A stretch of DNA of 64,000 nt from Brasenia schreberi (Eukaryota > Streptophyta > Magnoliopsida > Nymphaeales > Cabombaceae), in assembly GCA_036023115.1 (NCBI GenBank), contig JAYKKT010000041.1:2198501-2262500 (forward strand), read 5' to 3'. Position 1 is the first letter of the stretch; every line of letters begins with the position of its first letter. Below the pieces are notes generated by a model. The model had not been told where the DNA came from. It worked only from the letters and a program-made list of their open reading frames with translations, and did no database searches. Both the position numbers and the translations under genes were made by a program. Positions 27,501 through 40,300 of the stretch are shown here, one piece after another.

Positions 27501-28051
27501 ACCCAGAAGATTTTATAGGTCAGCAACTGACTCACCAGCTCAAAAGTGTGACGCTGTCCGCACTCTCAGAACAATGTACATTATTTACGTTTGTAAATGG
27601 CAGAAAAGATTAAATCTTCAATGAAGTGTATAAACAAGTAGAGCATTCACCAAGGGAGTGCATAAACATCAAACCAGTTTTCGCCTCAGTACATCCTCCT
27701 CAGGGGCATGGTTTAGGTGAAATTTGAAAATATAATATAACAAGCTTTCACGAGTCGAACCCAGCTGACTCGAGCTGATCTAGAGGAGGCTTGGTTCGTC
27801 TACAAGCCCTTGATCATTTGGGTGAACCTATCAAAGCTTACATTAACAAAAAAAAGTTAATGTTTAAAGTCAGCACAATCACGTAAATCAAGCAGACAAT
27901 GAGAGTGAATCTGATTATTCTTGCATGAGGATAAGCCACAGAACCACATGGAAACAGTAGTTATGGGGTATGTAGTTAAATAGAAAGAGCAATTTGCAGA
28001 TTGATGTTTTCCAGCATCTGCCTCCAACAAGCAATTTGCAATTTTGCTATG
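27501..28051. other. Intergenic; contains one half of a direct duplication
   Basis: The only structure seen is at 27960-28045, which matches 29905-29985 (caatttgcagattgatgttt and catctgcctcca). No gene was recognised. Confidence 0.45.
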
Positions 28052-29102
28052 GCATTTGATCTCTTTATAATCAAATACAATTTTCAAAAAATGAGATGAA
28101 CATTTAATTATTTATAAGAATGGCTTATCACAAATATAAATTGATTATTTTGTTTGTAGTAAAAAAGATAGATCGTGTTGTAAAGATTGCAAGGTAATTC
28201 CAGGAGAAAGCTTAACCACTTAACATCAACTTTTAGCTATGGATTTATAGGTTAAAAAGTGAGCAAAGAATAAAAGATTGCTTCGAGATATTCAAACTAA
28301 ATGATGAAACCTCAAAACGAGAAAAAAGGTATATTTAAAGAGAAAGTCCTTAAGGAGATGCTTGAAATTATGTTGATACACCTTATGATATGTGGAATAA
28401 TATGATTATACACATTAAGAAAGTGACGAAAGATATGTTAGGTGAATCTAAGGGAGGTGTCCAAACACAAAAACAAAGCTTGTGGTAGAGTGAAGTGGTG
28501 CAAGATAAATCAAGGCAAAAGAGCTATGTTACAAATTACATTATGCTAAGAAAACTAGTGAAACTTTAGAGGCTTATAAGAAAGTAAAGAAAGAAACGAA
28601 AAAAGCCGTCAGTGAAGCAAAAGCTAAAATTTGAGAGGATTTATATAAATAGCTCAACTCAAAAGAAAGTGAAAGAGATATGTTTAAGATAGAGCTAGAG
28701 ATAAGAAAACTAATGATCTTAATTTCGTTAGATGCATCAAAGATGAGGGCAAATAATGATATGAAAAATAGATGAAAAAATTATTTACATAAGTTTCTTA
28801 ATGAAAATAAAGATGTTAGTACTAACTTAAGAGAGTTAGTCAAATCAGAAAAGTATATAAACCATAATTTTTACGTATTCAAAGAATGAAGTCAAAGAGG
28901 CTCTTAAACATATGAAGGCTGGTCAATCTATAGGATCAGAAAATATTCTTATAGAAGTTTGAAAAATCCTAAGAGAAAAAAATTACTTAACTCACAAGAC
29001 TATTTAATGAAATATGGACAAACCCCAAAGAATAGAGAGCGAATACACTTATACAAGAACATGAGAGACATTCAAAATTGTGTAAACAATTGGGGTATCA
29101 AG
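28052..29102 (+). mobile_element. Old RTE LINE fragment (middle part)
   Basis: Homologous to the central part of the RTE ORF, from the end of the endonuclease through the start of the RT domain, with many stops and deletions. It is almost the same sequence as 30598-31632, including shared lesions, so one is a duplicate of the other. It stops where a Copia LTR begins. Confidence 0.8.
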
Positions 29103-29895
29103 TGTTAATGTAATAGGGCACGGGCCATTAGGGCCCGTGCACAACATGTCCAAGACGTAGGGCCAGGGCCAAAGTGGCCTTGGCCACAACCGTTGGATGG
29201 CTCCAATGGCTAGTGGCTGGCCAAGGGGCCAGCCAACAACCCTCTCTTTATTTGTTTTTCTCATTCTTTCTTGCTTCTAATGTAACCTATGTATACTCTA
29301 TAAATATCACTCTAATCCATCAATAAAGTATGCTGTCATCGTACAGCTTTTGCTTTGTGTTTGGTTTGCTTCCGCTCTCTTGATTGCTATATTTGAAGTT
29401 TGACACCCATACTCGGGTGACTTAAGAATCTTGGCGATTTGTCGAAGTTGCATCGTGAGCATTAACCTTCGTTCATCAACACCAATTTACATGGTATCAG
29501 AGCCTCGAATTGAAAAAATTGAGTGTATCGGAAAGCATGCCACAGGTGTAAATTTCGAGAAAACATACCAAACTTGAGGTTAGTGCAAATCTTTTGATTT
29601 TGCATGAAATGGAAAGCAAAAATGAGATGTTTAGATATATCCTTGACCCAAAATGTTATCAAAGTTGAGTTAGGACCATGGAAAAATATTTTTTGTCAAA
29701 TTTTTTTTGGATTACATTGATGGAACTATAAAAGAACCGATTTTGAATATTGATAGTTTGAACGATGATGAGATTATTAAAGCTCATGAAAAATATAAGC
29801 AAGACTTAAAAGTATGGAAAAAATGAATGCAAAAATTACGTGAATTATTTGCCAAAATGTTGATGACAAGCTTAGAAAGAGTGGTTATGGAGAGA
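29103..29895 (+). mobile_element. Copia fragment: 5' LTR, primer site and gag start
   Basis: The LTR at 29103-29491 starts TGTTAATG and ends TTTACA. It contains a TATA-like ctctataaatatc and a GC-rich block. The primer-binding site TGGTATCAGAGCC follows at 29492. Then comes a short gag piece (DYIDGTIKEPILNIDSL near 29710-29760). The rest of the element is absent. Confidence 0.8.
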
Positions 29896-32435
29896 ACAAA
29901 GAAAAGGGGTATGCAGTTAAATAGAAAGAGGAATTTACAGATTGATGTTTTCCAACATCTGCCTCCAATAAGCAATTTGCATATACATTCCACTTGAGGA
30001 TTTTTGCAATACCATACAAGCAATAACTATTAAATAAATACAACGTAAAACTTTGTCAGATTTTTATGAAAAGTAAGTAATGACCTCTACATTTTCACTT
30101 TATGAGTAAAGAAGTTAGTTCCACTACATTGTCGCTCGAATGTAGTGAACAAATTGCATAGAGAGTCTCCGCATTTTTAACATGAACGGATGAAGAGGGC
30201 AAGGAAGTTAATCCTAAAAAATAAGATTCGTATTAGTTCTTGGTATATCGAAACATTGCTCGATAAGCTAATGAAAGTGATAGATACTATGATTCGGAGA
30301 AAAAATCATAACCTATGTTTACAAGAGACAAAGTGAATTGGAGAAAAAACAAAGGATATTGTAATAGACATACAACAATATGTAGACCGAATCATGACGA
30401 TGAAATTAGTACTAGGAGCAAAGGTTTTGGATATAGTTTGTGCTTACGCACCCTAAGTAGGACTAGAAGATAGTATAAAGATGTTTTTGGGAGGAGTTAG
30501 ATAAGGTGATTCAAAGAATTTCACAAAGAGAGATGATTTGTTTAGAAAGAGACTTAATGGACATGTCGCTAAAGAGGAAGGTAAGGAGATTTTAAATTTT
30601 GCTATGGCATTTGATCTCTTTATAATCAAATACAATTTTCAAAAAATGAGATGAACATTTAATTATTTATAAGAATGGCTTATCACAAATATAAATTGAT
30701 TATTTTGTTTGTAGTAAAAAAGATAGATCATGTTGTAAAGATTACAAGGTAATTCAAGGAAAAAGCTTAATCACTTAACATCAACTTTTAGCTATGGATT
30801 TATAGGTTAAAAAGTGAGCAAAGAATAAAAGATTGCATCGAGATATTCAAACTAAATGATGAAACCTCAAAACGAGAAAAAAGGTATATTTAAAGAGAAA
30901 GTCCTTAAGGAGATGCTTGAAATTATGTTGATACACCTTATGATATGTGGAATAATATGATTATACATATTAAGAAAGTGACGAAAGATGTGTTAGGTGA
31001 ATCTAAGGGAGGTGTCCAAACACAAAAACAAAGCTTGTGGTAGAGTGAAGTGGTGCAAGATAAATCAAGGAAAAGAGAGCTATGTTACAAATTACATTAT
31101 GCTAAGAAAACTAGTGAAACTTTAGAGGCTTATAAGAAAGTAAAGAAAGAAACGAAAAAAGCCGTCAGTGAAGCAAAAGCTAAAATTTGAGAGGATTTAT
31201 ATAAATAGCTCAACTCAAAAGAAAGTGAAAGAGATATTTTTAAGATAGTTAGAGTTAGAGATAAGAAAACTAATGATCTTAATTTCGTTAGATGCATCAA
31301 AGATGAGGACTAGAAAATTTGAGTGGCAAATAATGATATGAAAAACAGATGAAAAAATGATTTTTATAAGTTTCTTAATGAAAATAAAGATGTTAGTACT
31401 ATCTTAAGAGAGTTAGCCAAATCAAAAAAGTACATAAACCATAATTTCTACCAACGTATTCAAAGAATGAAGTCAAATAGGCTCTTAAACATATGAAGGT
31501 TGGTCAATCTATAGGACCAGACTATTTAATGAAATATGGAGAAACCCACAAGAATAGAGAGCGAATACACTTATACTCATATACAAGAACATGAGAGACA
31601 TTCAAAATTGTGCAAACAATCGGGGTATCAAGTTAATGAGCCATTCTATGAAATTATGGAAAAGAATTATCGAACACAGGTTAAGACAAGTATCGAGTAC
31701 AACAGAGAACCAATTTGAATTCATGCTAGGCAAATCTACTATTAAAGTGATTCGCCTTTTGAGACGTCTTATGAAACATTTTAGAGTAAAAAAGAAAGAC
31801 ATTCACATGATATTTATTAATATAGAAAAAGCCTATGAAAAAATACCAATGGATATTATTTGGAGAACCTTAAAAAAAAGAGTATCCCATTGATATATAT
31901 AAACCTTACAAGAGACATGTACAATAGTGCAAACATGTGTGAGGACTCATGAAGGAATGACATACTTCTTTGAAGTTAATATTGGGTTATATCAAGGATC
32001 AACTTTAAGTCCATACTTATTTATAATGGTGATTAATGAGTTAACAAAACATATTCAAGATAAAGTACCTTTGTGTATGTTATATAGAGGAGTCTAAGAA
32101 AAAAGTTAATAGAAAACTAGAACTATGGAGAGAAACATTAGAAAGTGAATGCTTCCGACATAGTAGAACAAACGCAGAATATATAGAATGGAAGTTTGAT
32201 CATTTGGTTACTTCAAAAGACACAAATTAAAATTAACACACATTGCATCCCCCAAAAGAAAAGTTTTAAATACCTCGAGTCAATTTTTCAGAGTGATGGA
32301 AGAATTGATGGAGATATTACGCATAGAATTAATGTATGTTGGTTAAAATAGAGAGGAGTATCAAGTATTCTCTGTGACAAGAAGATATCACTAAAGTTAA
32401 AAGGTAAATATTATAGAACAACAATTGGACCTGTC

Positions 32436-35400
32436 ATGGATTACAAAAATTATGAGTATTGCTTTGGGGCGTTCCCGCCTAGCGACGTGCTGCAGAGCCC
32501 GAATGCAGTAAGAAGTAAGCAAGGGCCACTACATTTTCGCCCGAATGTAGTGAATCAATTGCAGAGAGGGTTCCCACATCATGGACGAGTGTGGGTAAAG
32601 AAGTTAGTCCCGCTACATTGCCGCCCGAATGTAGTGAAAAATTTTCAGAGAGGGTCTCCGCATTTTGATTATGGACGGATGCGGGGGGTAAGGAAGCTAG
32701 TCCTAGATAATAAGATTCGTATTGGTTCTTGGAATATCGGAACATTATCGAGTAAGCTAATGGAGGTGGTAGATACTATGATTCGGAGAAAGATTCATAT
32801 TCTATGTTTACAAGAGACAAAATGGGTTGGAGAAAAAGCAAAAGAGATAGAGGATACAGGTTTTAAATTATGGTACTCAAGTAAAGAAAAGGCCCGAAAC
32901 GGAGTTGGTATTATCATAAATAAAGATTTAAAGGAGAGTGTAGTAGACATACAACGATATGGTGACCGAATCATGACATTGAAATTAGTGTTAGGAGTAG
33001 AGGTTTTGAATATAGTTTGTGTTTACGCACCCCAAGTAGGACTAGAAGATAGTATAAAGACGGTTTTTTGGGAAAAGTTAGATAAGGTGTTTCAAAAGAT
33101 TCCACAAAGGGAGATGATTTGTTTAGGAGGAGATTTAAATGGACATGTCGGTAAAGAGGCATTAGGATATCAAGGGATTCATGGAAACTTTGGATATGGG
33201 GATATAAACGAGGAAGGTAGGGAGATTTTAAATTTTGCTATGTCATTTGATCTCTTTATAGTCAATATAATCTTCAAAAAACGAGATGAACATTTAATTA
33301 CTTATAAGAGTGGCTTATCACAAACACAAATTGATTACTTTATTTGTAGAAAAAAAGATAGAGCGTGTTGTAAAGATTGTAAGGTAATTCCAGGAGAAAG
33401 CTTAACCACCCAACATCGACTTTTAGTTATGGATTTACAAATAAAAAAATGGACAAAGAAGAAAAGAGTGCATCGAGCTATTCGGACTAAATGGTGGAAC
33501 CTCAAAAGTGAGAAAGAAGATATATTTAAACAAAAAGTCCTTCAAGGAGATGTTTGGAATTATGTTGGCACACCCTCTGATATGTAGAACAATATGGCTA
33601 TACATATTAGGAGAGTGGCGAAAGATGTGTTAGGGGTATCTAAGGGAGGTGTACCAGCACAAAAAGAAGCTTGGTGGTGGAGTGAAGTAGTACAAAACAA
33701 AATCAAGGCAAAGAGGGCATGTTACAAATTACATTATGCTAAGAAAACTAGTGAAACTTTAGAAGCTTATAAGAAAGCAAAGAAGGAAGCAAAAAAGGCC
33801 GTTAGTGAAGCAAAAGCTAAGATTTGGGAGGACTTATATAAAAAACTCAACTCAAAAGAGGGTGAAAGAGACATTTTTAGGATAGCTAGGGCTAGAGATA
33901 AGAAAACTAAAGATCTTAATTATGTTAGATGCATAAAAGACGAGGATGAAAAAATTCTAGTGGCAAATGATGATATAAGAAATAGATGGAAAAACTATTT
34001 TTATAATCTTTTTAATGAAAATAAAGATGTTAGTATTAGTTTAGGAGATTTAGCCAAGTCAGAAAAGTATATAAACCACAATTTCTACCAACGTATTCAA
34101 AAGAATGAAGTCAAAGAGGCTCTTAAACATATGAAGAGTGGTAAATCGGTAGGACCAGATAATATTCCTATAGAAGTTTGGAAAATACTAGGAGAAATAG
34201 GAATCACTTGGCTCACAAGACTATTTAATGAAATATGGAAAAACCAAAAGATGCCCGAGGAATGGAGAGCAAGTACACTTATGCCCGTATATAAGAACAA
34301 GGGAGACATTCAAAATTGTGCGAATTATCGAGGTATCAAGTTAATGAGTCATACTATGAAATTATGGGAAAGAATTATCGAACGTAGGTTAAGACAAGTA
34401 TCAAGTACAACAGAGAACCAATTTGGATTTATGCCAGGTAGATCTACTATTGAAGCGATTCACCTTTTGAGACGTCTTATGGAACATTTTAGAGCAAAAA
34501 AGAAAGACCTTCACATGATATTTATTGATCTAGAAAAAGCTTATGATAGGGTACCGAGGGAGGTTCTTTGGAGAACTTTGAAAAAAAGAGGTATCCCATT
34601 GACATATATTAACCTTATAAGAGATATGTATGATGGTGCAAAAACATGTGTGAGGACTCATGAAGGAACGACAGACTTCTTTGAAGTTAATATTGGGTTA
34701 CATCAAGGATCAACTTTAAGTCCATACTTATTTATAATGGTGATGGATGAGTTAACAAAACATATTCAAGATGAAGTACCTTGGTGTATGTTATTTGCAG
34801 ATGACATTGTATTAGTGGAGGAGTCTAAGGAAAAAGTTAATAGAAAATTGGAACTATGGAGAGAAACATTAGAAAACAAAGGCCTCCGACTTAGTAGAAC
34901 AAAGACAGAATATATGGAATGTAAGTTTGATCATTTGGCTACTTCAGAGGACATAGAAATTAAAATTGGCACACATTGCATTCCCCAAAAGGAAGGTTTT
35001 AAATACCTAGGGTCAATTTTTCAAAGTGATGGAAGAATTGATAGAGATGTTACAAATAGAATTAATGCTGGTTGGTTAAAATGGAGAGGAGCATCAGGTA
35101 TTCTTTGTGATAAGAAGATACCATTAAAATTAAAAGGTAAATATTATAGAGCAGCAGTTAGGCCTGCCATGTTTTATGGTTCTGAGTGTTGGGCAATTAA
35201 TCATCAACATGTACAAAAGATGTCTGTGACAGAAATGAAGATGTTGAGATGGATGAGTGGTTATACAAGAAAAGACCGTATACATAATGAGGTTATTAGA
35301 AACAAATTAGGAGTGGCACCAATAGAGGATAAAATGAGAGAACATCGTTTAAGATGGTTTGGACATATAGAAAGAAGATCAAAAGAAGAACCTGTAAGAA

Positions 35401-35567
35401 GGTTAGAAAACCTAAATTTGGAAAGTATTAAAAGAGGTAGAGGACGACCACAAAAGTGTTGGAAAGAAACAATAAAGAATGATCTAGCTTATTGGGAGTT
35501 AACTGCTAACATGGCACACGATAGAGATCTGTGGAAACAAAGAATCCATGTAGCCGACCCCGTCTAG
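32436..35567 (+). pseudogene. RTE LINE endonuclease-reverse transcriptase ORF, one stop codon
   Basis: One frame of 1043 codons is broken only by TAG at 33585-33587, where copies at 47300-55140 have TGG. An AP-endonuclease domain comes first: WNIGT, QETKW and GGDLNGH, ending with TQHRLLV near residue 330. It is followed by a lysine-rich linker and [42 protein letters not shown], and the catalytic FADD at 34794-34805. The C-terminal part has [21 protein letters not shown] and [10 protein letters not shown] just before the stop. The enzyme nicks DNA and primes reverse transcription of its own RNA. All key motifs are intact, so this is the best-preserved copy in the window. Confidence 0.93.
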
Positions 35568-35609
35568 TATGGGAAAAGGCTTAGTTGTTGTTGTTGTTGT
35601 TGTTGTTGT
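32439..35609 (+). mobile_element. Young RTE LINE nested in an older RTE (copy 2)
   Basis: Bounded by a 19-bp target duplication aacaattggacctgYcatg (32420-32438 and 35610-35628, one mismatch) that belongs to the older RTE sequence. The 5' end is truncated right at the ORF start, and its ATG is shared with the target site. The 3' end is a (TTG) tail after gtagccgaccccgtctagta, typical of RTE LINEs, which end in short tandem repeats rather than poly(A). Confidence 0.92.
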
Positions 35610-36007
35610 AACAATTGGACCTGCCATGTTTTATGGTTCGGAGTGTAGGGCAGTTAATCATCAACACGTACAAAAGATGTCTCTGGCAGAAATGAAGATG
35701 TTGAGATGGATGAGTGGTCATACAAGAAGATGTTGAGATGAATGAGTGGTCATACAAGAAAATACTGTATACATAATGAGGTTATTAGACACAAATTGAG
35801 AGTGACACCAATAGAGGATAAAATAAGAGAATATCGTTTAACATGATTTGGAGAAGTATTAAAAGAGGTAGAGGACGACCACAAAGAATGATCTAGCTTA
35901 TGTTGAGTTAACTGCTAACATGACACATGATAGGGCTATGTGGAAACAAAGAATCCATGTAGCCGACCCCGTCTAGTATGAGAAAAAGCTTAATTGTTGT
36001 TGTTGTA

Positions 36008-37322
36008 CACTTTGTATAGGTAGCAGTGAACCACTGCAACAAGAGATCAATCAATAGCAAGGAAAAAGATTAGTGACTGCCTAGAACGAATGACCGATGC
36101 CCCATATACATGAAAATGCATTATAATGCATCACACTCTGCTCCCATGTCCATCCACCTAAATAGAAAAAATAGAAACTTGGCAAGATACGGAAGCTTCT
36201 CATAGCCTATATATCAAAGAGAACATTTGTAATCTTTGAAGCATTCATCATAGCTTTCCCAAACAATGGCTATTTTTTCATCACCAACAATTCAGATCCC
36301 ACCAAAACAATCAATCCATTTTACAAAAAATTGATCATAAGTGACTATAATTGAAAGATTTCCATCCAGCATCTGCCTATAAGCCTCAGCTTTCCTTCAC
36401 AAATTAAAAAGCCAAAAGAAGGAAAACTTTTCACCTATGAGATTTTATAGTTCAACAGCAGCAGCAGAGCAGGTCGTGATATATAAAATCTCCACAATAT
36501 ACCTCCTTTATATATCCGAGGGCATTCACCTTCTTGCTTGCACGTCTGTAAACAGTCAATGGTCTCTGAAGTAAGTAATACAGATTGGATCACATCGGTC
36601 TATAAACTTGAGCAAATGAACCTATGTACTAAGCTTCACTTCACAATGGTTCAATATGGTGAACAACCTCACAAATTTGATACGTTCTTCTCTAATCTAT
36701 CTAAACTACCTGTTGACAGAACATTTTTGGTTAGCAGAGTATTTACTATAAGTTGTACACGAGACATTTTGTTAGAAGGTAACAAAGTAAAACATCAAAA
36801 ACTGCAGCGAAAATTATAATTATGTTGGTCAAACAAACTAGCTTGCTTGCTTTCACCACACGAGTTGAGTTTTGCAGGGGCATTGAAACTCGATTAGAAA
36901 CACAAGGATGTTATTCACCAGTGCTTCAGACTTTAGGCATGGACCAATATTAAGAGGAACATTAGCAAGACTTAAACAGGACTGACGTTCACCACCCCAA
37001 AAAGTTCATGAAAAAGACTTTGGCTGCCGTTGCATGCCACAAAGAAGGGACAAAAACATTGGTTGGATCAGATTCTAATTGCATGGAGGGATTTCTAGCC
37101 AAATCGACGTGCTGCAGAATTTTCCTTGAGAGTTCCAAACACATCATGATCACTGTTAAGACACAATGTGCTTGAAAGTGGATATCAAAACCAACCTTAC
37201 AACAGTAGCTCATATAATGTTTCTTTTTCTTTTTCTTGACTGACTATACTAGTTAGTGCAGCAAGCAATCATGTAATTTGATGCAAAAACAAGAGCGGTT
37301 AGCAGAAAAGCACTACCACATC
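36008..37322. other. Region downstream of the WAV2-like gene
   Basis: No gene was recognised. It should contain the 3' untranslated region and terminator of the hydrolase gene on the minus strand. Confidence 0.45.
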
Positions 37323-40300
37323 TTATGTACCTTCTTTTGCAGATTCACTCTCATGGAGCGTCTTCTGTTCCTCATTCTGCTGAAGATGTCTTCCCAGAAA
37401 CAACTGAATTGTCCGCCAATACCGATCACCAGCCAACCAGGTATCCATGTGCATCCCATTAGGGAAATCGACAAACAAAGTCTGTGAGTTATTTAACAAT
37501 GCTTTTTCATGAAGCATCCGCATGTGAACTGGAGGCACCATCTCATCTTGCAAACCAGATAGGAACAGTATTGGTTGCTTAATCTACATAAATAAGTGAC
37601 AAAAAATGCAAAGCCATGAGATAACGGAAAAAAAATACCTAGTAACAATCATTATAGCGTTAAATAAGTCATAGAAGACCTGCTTTGTCAGAACATGAAC
37701 ATAGACTGTTCCAAATTTAAATACCAAGAAAATATATACCCTCAAGCACAAAATCTACATGCTTGGAAAAAGAGAGTTATAAGATACAGATCTTGTTGTA
37801 CCAGAAGTAAATCTACATATCTGACACGAAAAACAGGATCACAGATAAATCTTGTAATCCCAAACTAGAAAAGATTGCTAGATGTTCATTGTCACAAAGA
37901 GAAACGTAGATTGCTCTATAACCCTCAGATGGGACCAGGTATCATGTTGTACCATTTTGCATAATGGAAGAAAACCTTAAAATATTCAATAGATAATGAA
38001 AGTACGTAAAACCTTTCTAGAACTCCTAAAATATTCAATTGATAATGAAAGTACGTAAAACATTTCCAGAACTCTACGTTTTGGTTATGCTAGAGAGCTA
38101 TGTTGCATGGATACGGGTACGGTACCGGTACCCGGTATAGGGTACGCAATTTTTTAAAAACTAAGGTAGGGGTACGCTATTATTAAAAATATAATAAATA
38201 GATAAATTTATATAAAATGCTAAAACTTTAGAAAGCAGTAAGGAAACACTATGTACAACTTATGGAAGACGGAGAAAAGTAAGAGATAATAAATTTTAAA
38301 TTAGAAACACTTATGTTAGATATGGATTCCGCAAGTAGATTTTACATAAGTGTGCTGATCTGCCGCTTGTGGATGACATTGCAAAAAAGAAGTGCTTTCA
38401 TATAAGTTTCAATTGTGTGTTGCGTGTGGAAAGCTCAAAGAAGTGCTTTCACATAAGTTTTTGCTAGTGCTTGATGATGTATGGGATCTTACTTGGTGGG
38501 AACAGCTCAAGGACACTACCATGAATGGCAAAAGAGGGAGTAAAATCTTGATTACTTCACGGAAAAGAGAGGTGTCAGATGGAATGAACACCTCTTATAC
38601 GCATGGGCCAAAAGGTTTTTCACTTGAACAAAGTTGGGAAATGTTCCTTAATAATGTACCGCAAGAAGGCGAGACACAAGAGGCATTGGTGGCGGTGGAT
38701 TCAGATCATTGTAGCTTAGCATGAGACCTGGAACTTAAACCACAAGCAGCATACCAGCGTACTTTGGCGTATTGGTATGCTGGTACATACCTGGCATACC
38801 GATACATGTACCCATACCCCGTATATACCGGATACGGGTATGTCATCCGTTTGGGTATATCCGTGCAACATAGCTAGAGAGCTATGTTAGTAAAGGCACC
38901 ATTTGGGGCACCATGCCTTCCAAAAAATTGTAATCAGGGATTAGGCAGGATCTAAGTGTTAGTAAGCTAAAAACTAGAATAACATTTATTAACAAAGGCT
39001 AAAAACAAGAAATATAAATCCAAGATATGTCATCACCATCAAACAATATAAGCATGTCACATATACACTTGCACAAAAGAAATCATAGAAAAGGTCCAAA
39101 TGGGCTTCTGATTACTAAATAGGGTAAGTAAACAAGCCATACTTGATTTGATGTACAGTTTATTGAACCATAATTTGGAGTCTGGCTAGTCAGATTCAAG
39201 GCATATGGCTTCACAGAGAAAATGGTAGTGTAACTAGACCCAATTAATATAAATCACACCCGCCATTCTCAGTAATGTTTTGCAATCTTAATCCTTTTCT
39301 TTACAATAGGAAGTTGCAGCCTAATACACACATGCACCTGTTGAAGAATATGCATATCTAGTGTTCTTTGTGTTAGTTTTATAGTTTCTGATGTTTTTAG
39401 GTATTATTATAATTGCCCGAAATACTGGGGGCATTTTGGTAATTTTATGTACCAAGGGTATTTTGGTCATTTTCCCATTTTACAGCTCCTTATATAAGAG
39501 CTGATAGGTTGTATTGGGGTTTAAGTTGTTGTGATTAAGAAAGAGAAAGAAAGACCCTCCTCCGATCTCCATATTTTCTCTTCTTTATATTTGTGTTTTT
39601 AATCTTCATTGCGCAACCATGTTTTCAACATGGTATCAGAGCAATCGATCGTTGAAAGCAAGAGAAGAGAGATGCACAGAAGAGGGGATCAATGGTGGGA
39701 GCTAACGTGAAGCAGGAGACGATGTCTCCGATCGAGCAGATAAAGGCACAGGAGAAAGAAATGGATGCCATAATCTCCCGCCTCACTGCCCCCGGCTCTC
39801 CCAGAATCTCCGGCAATCTCCTCGACTCTGAGGGCTTTCCACGAGCAGATATTGATATTATGGCTATAAGATCAAACCAGGGAAACACTGTTCCATTAGT
39901 TATTGTCCGGCATGGAGCTCTTATTAATTTGTAGGTAATCCCTAGACCATGACATGGATGTGGCTTGTTGGGTTGCCATTTCAGAATCCTGTGATGCTTG
40001 GCGGGCATGAAAGGGAAGAGAAGAACTCTAGCTTGTTTGGAATTCAATTGTTCCTGGTTGTACTCAAAATGGATTCTATGATCATGCTTTGAGATTTTTT
40101 TTTACCTTCATGTTGAGGTATGACCAAAGGCCAGATCAGTCTACATATTCTAGCGCGTTATGTTCCTGTGCAAACCTTGCAGTGCTTCAGCATGGAAAGC
40201 AAGTTCACAGTCTTGTCGTAAAGAGTGGATGTTATGCCAATGTATTTATTGGAAACTCACTTATCACAATGTATGCAAAATGTGGAAGGGTTATGAGCGC

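Larger units (their letters stand above)
30035..36007 (+). mobile_element. Old RTE LINE copy, split by a younger RTE
   Basis: Starts in the RTE 5' untranslated region (aacgtaaaactttgtc near 30040), runs through degenerate endonuclease and RT to 32438, and resumes at 35610-36007. It ends with the family 3' end gtagccgaccccgtctagta and a TTG tail. The frame is destroyed by many stops and deletions. The gap is an inserted RTE copy with its own target duplication. Confidence 0.88.

Noticed and set aside
32479..32745. Minus-strand 88-residue frame repeated at 46204, and 63-70-residue minus frames repeated in every RTE copy
   Set aside because: They are antisense shadows of the conserved RTE ORF; conservation follows from the plus-strand protein.
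38392..38724. NB-ARC open frame as a functional resistance gene
   Set aside because: It lacks the P-loop and later motifs and is enclosed by hAT ends with a target duplication.
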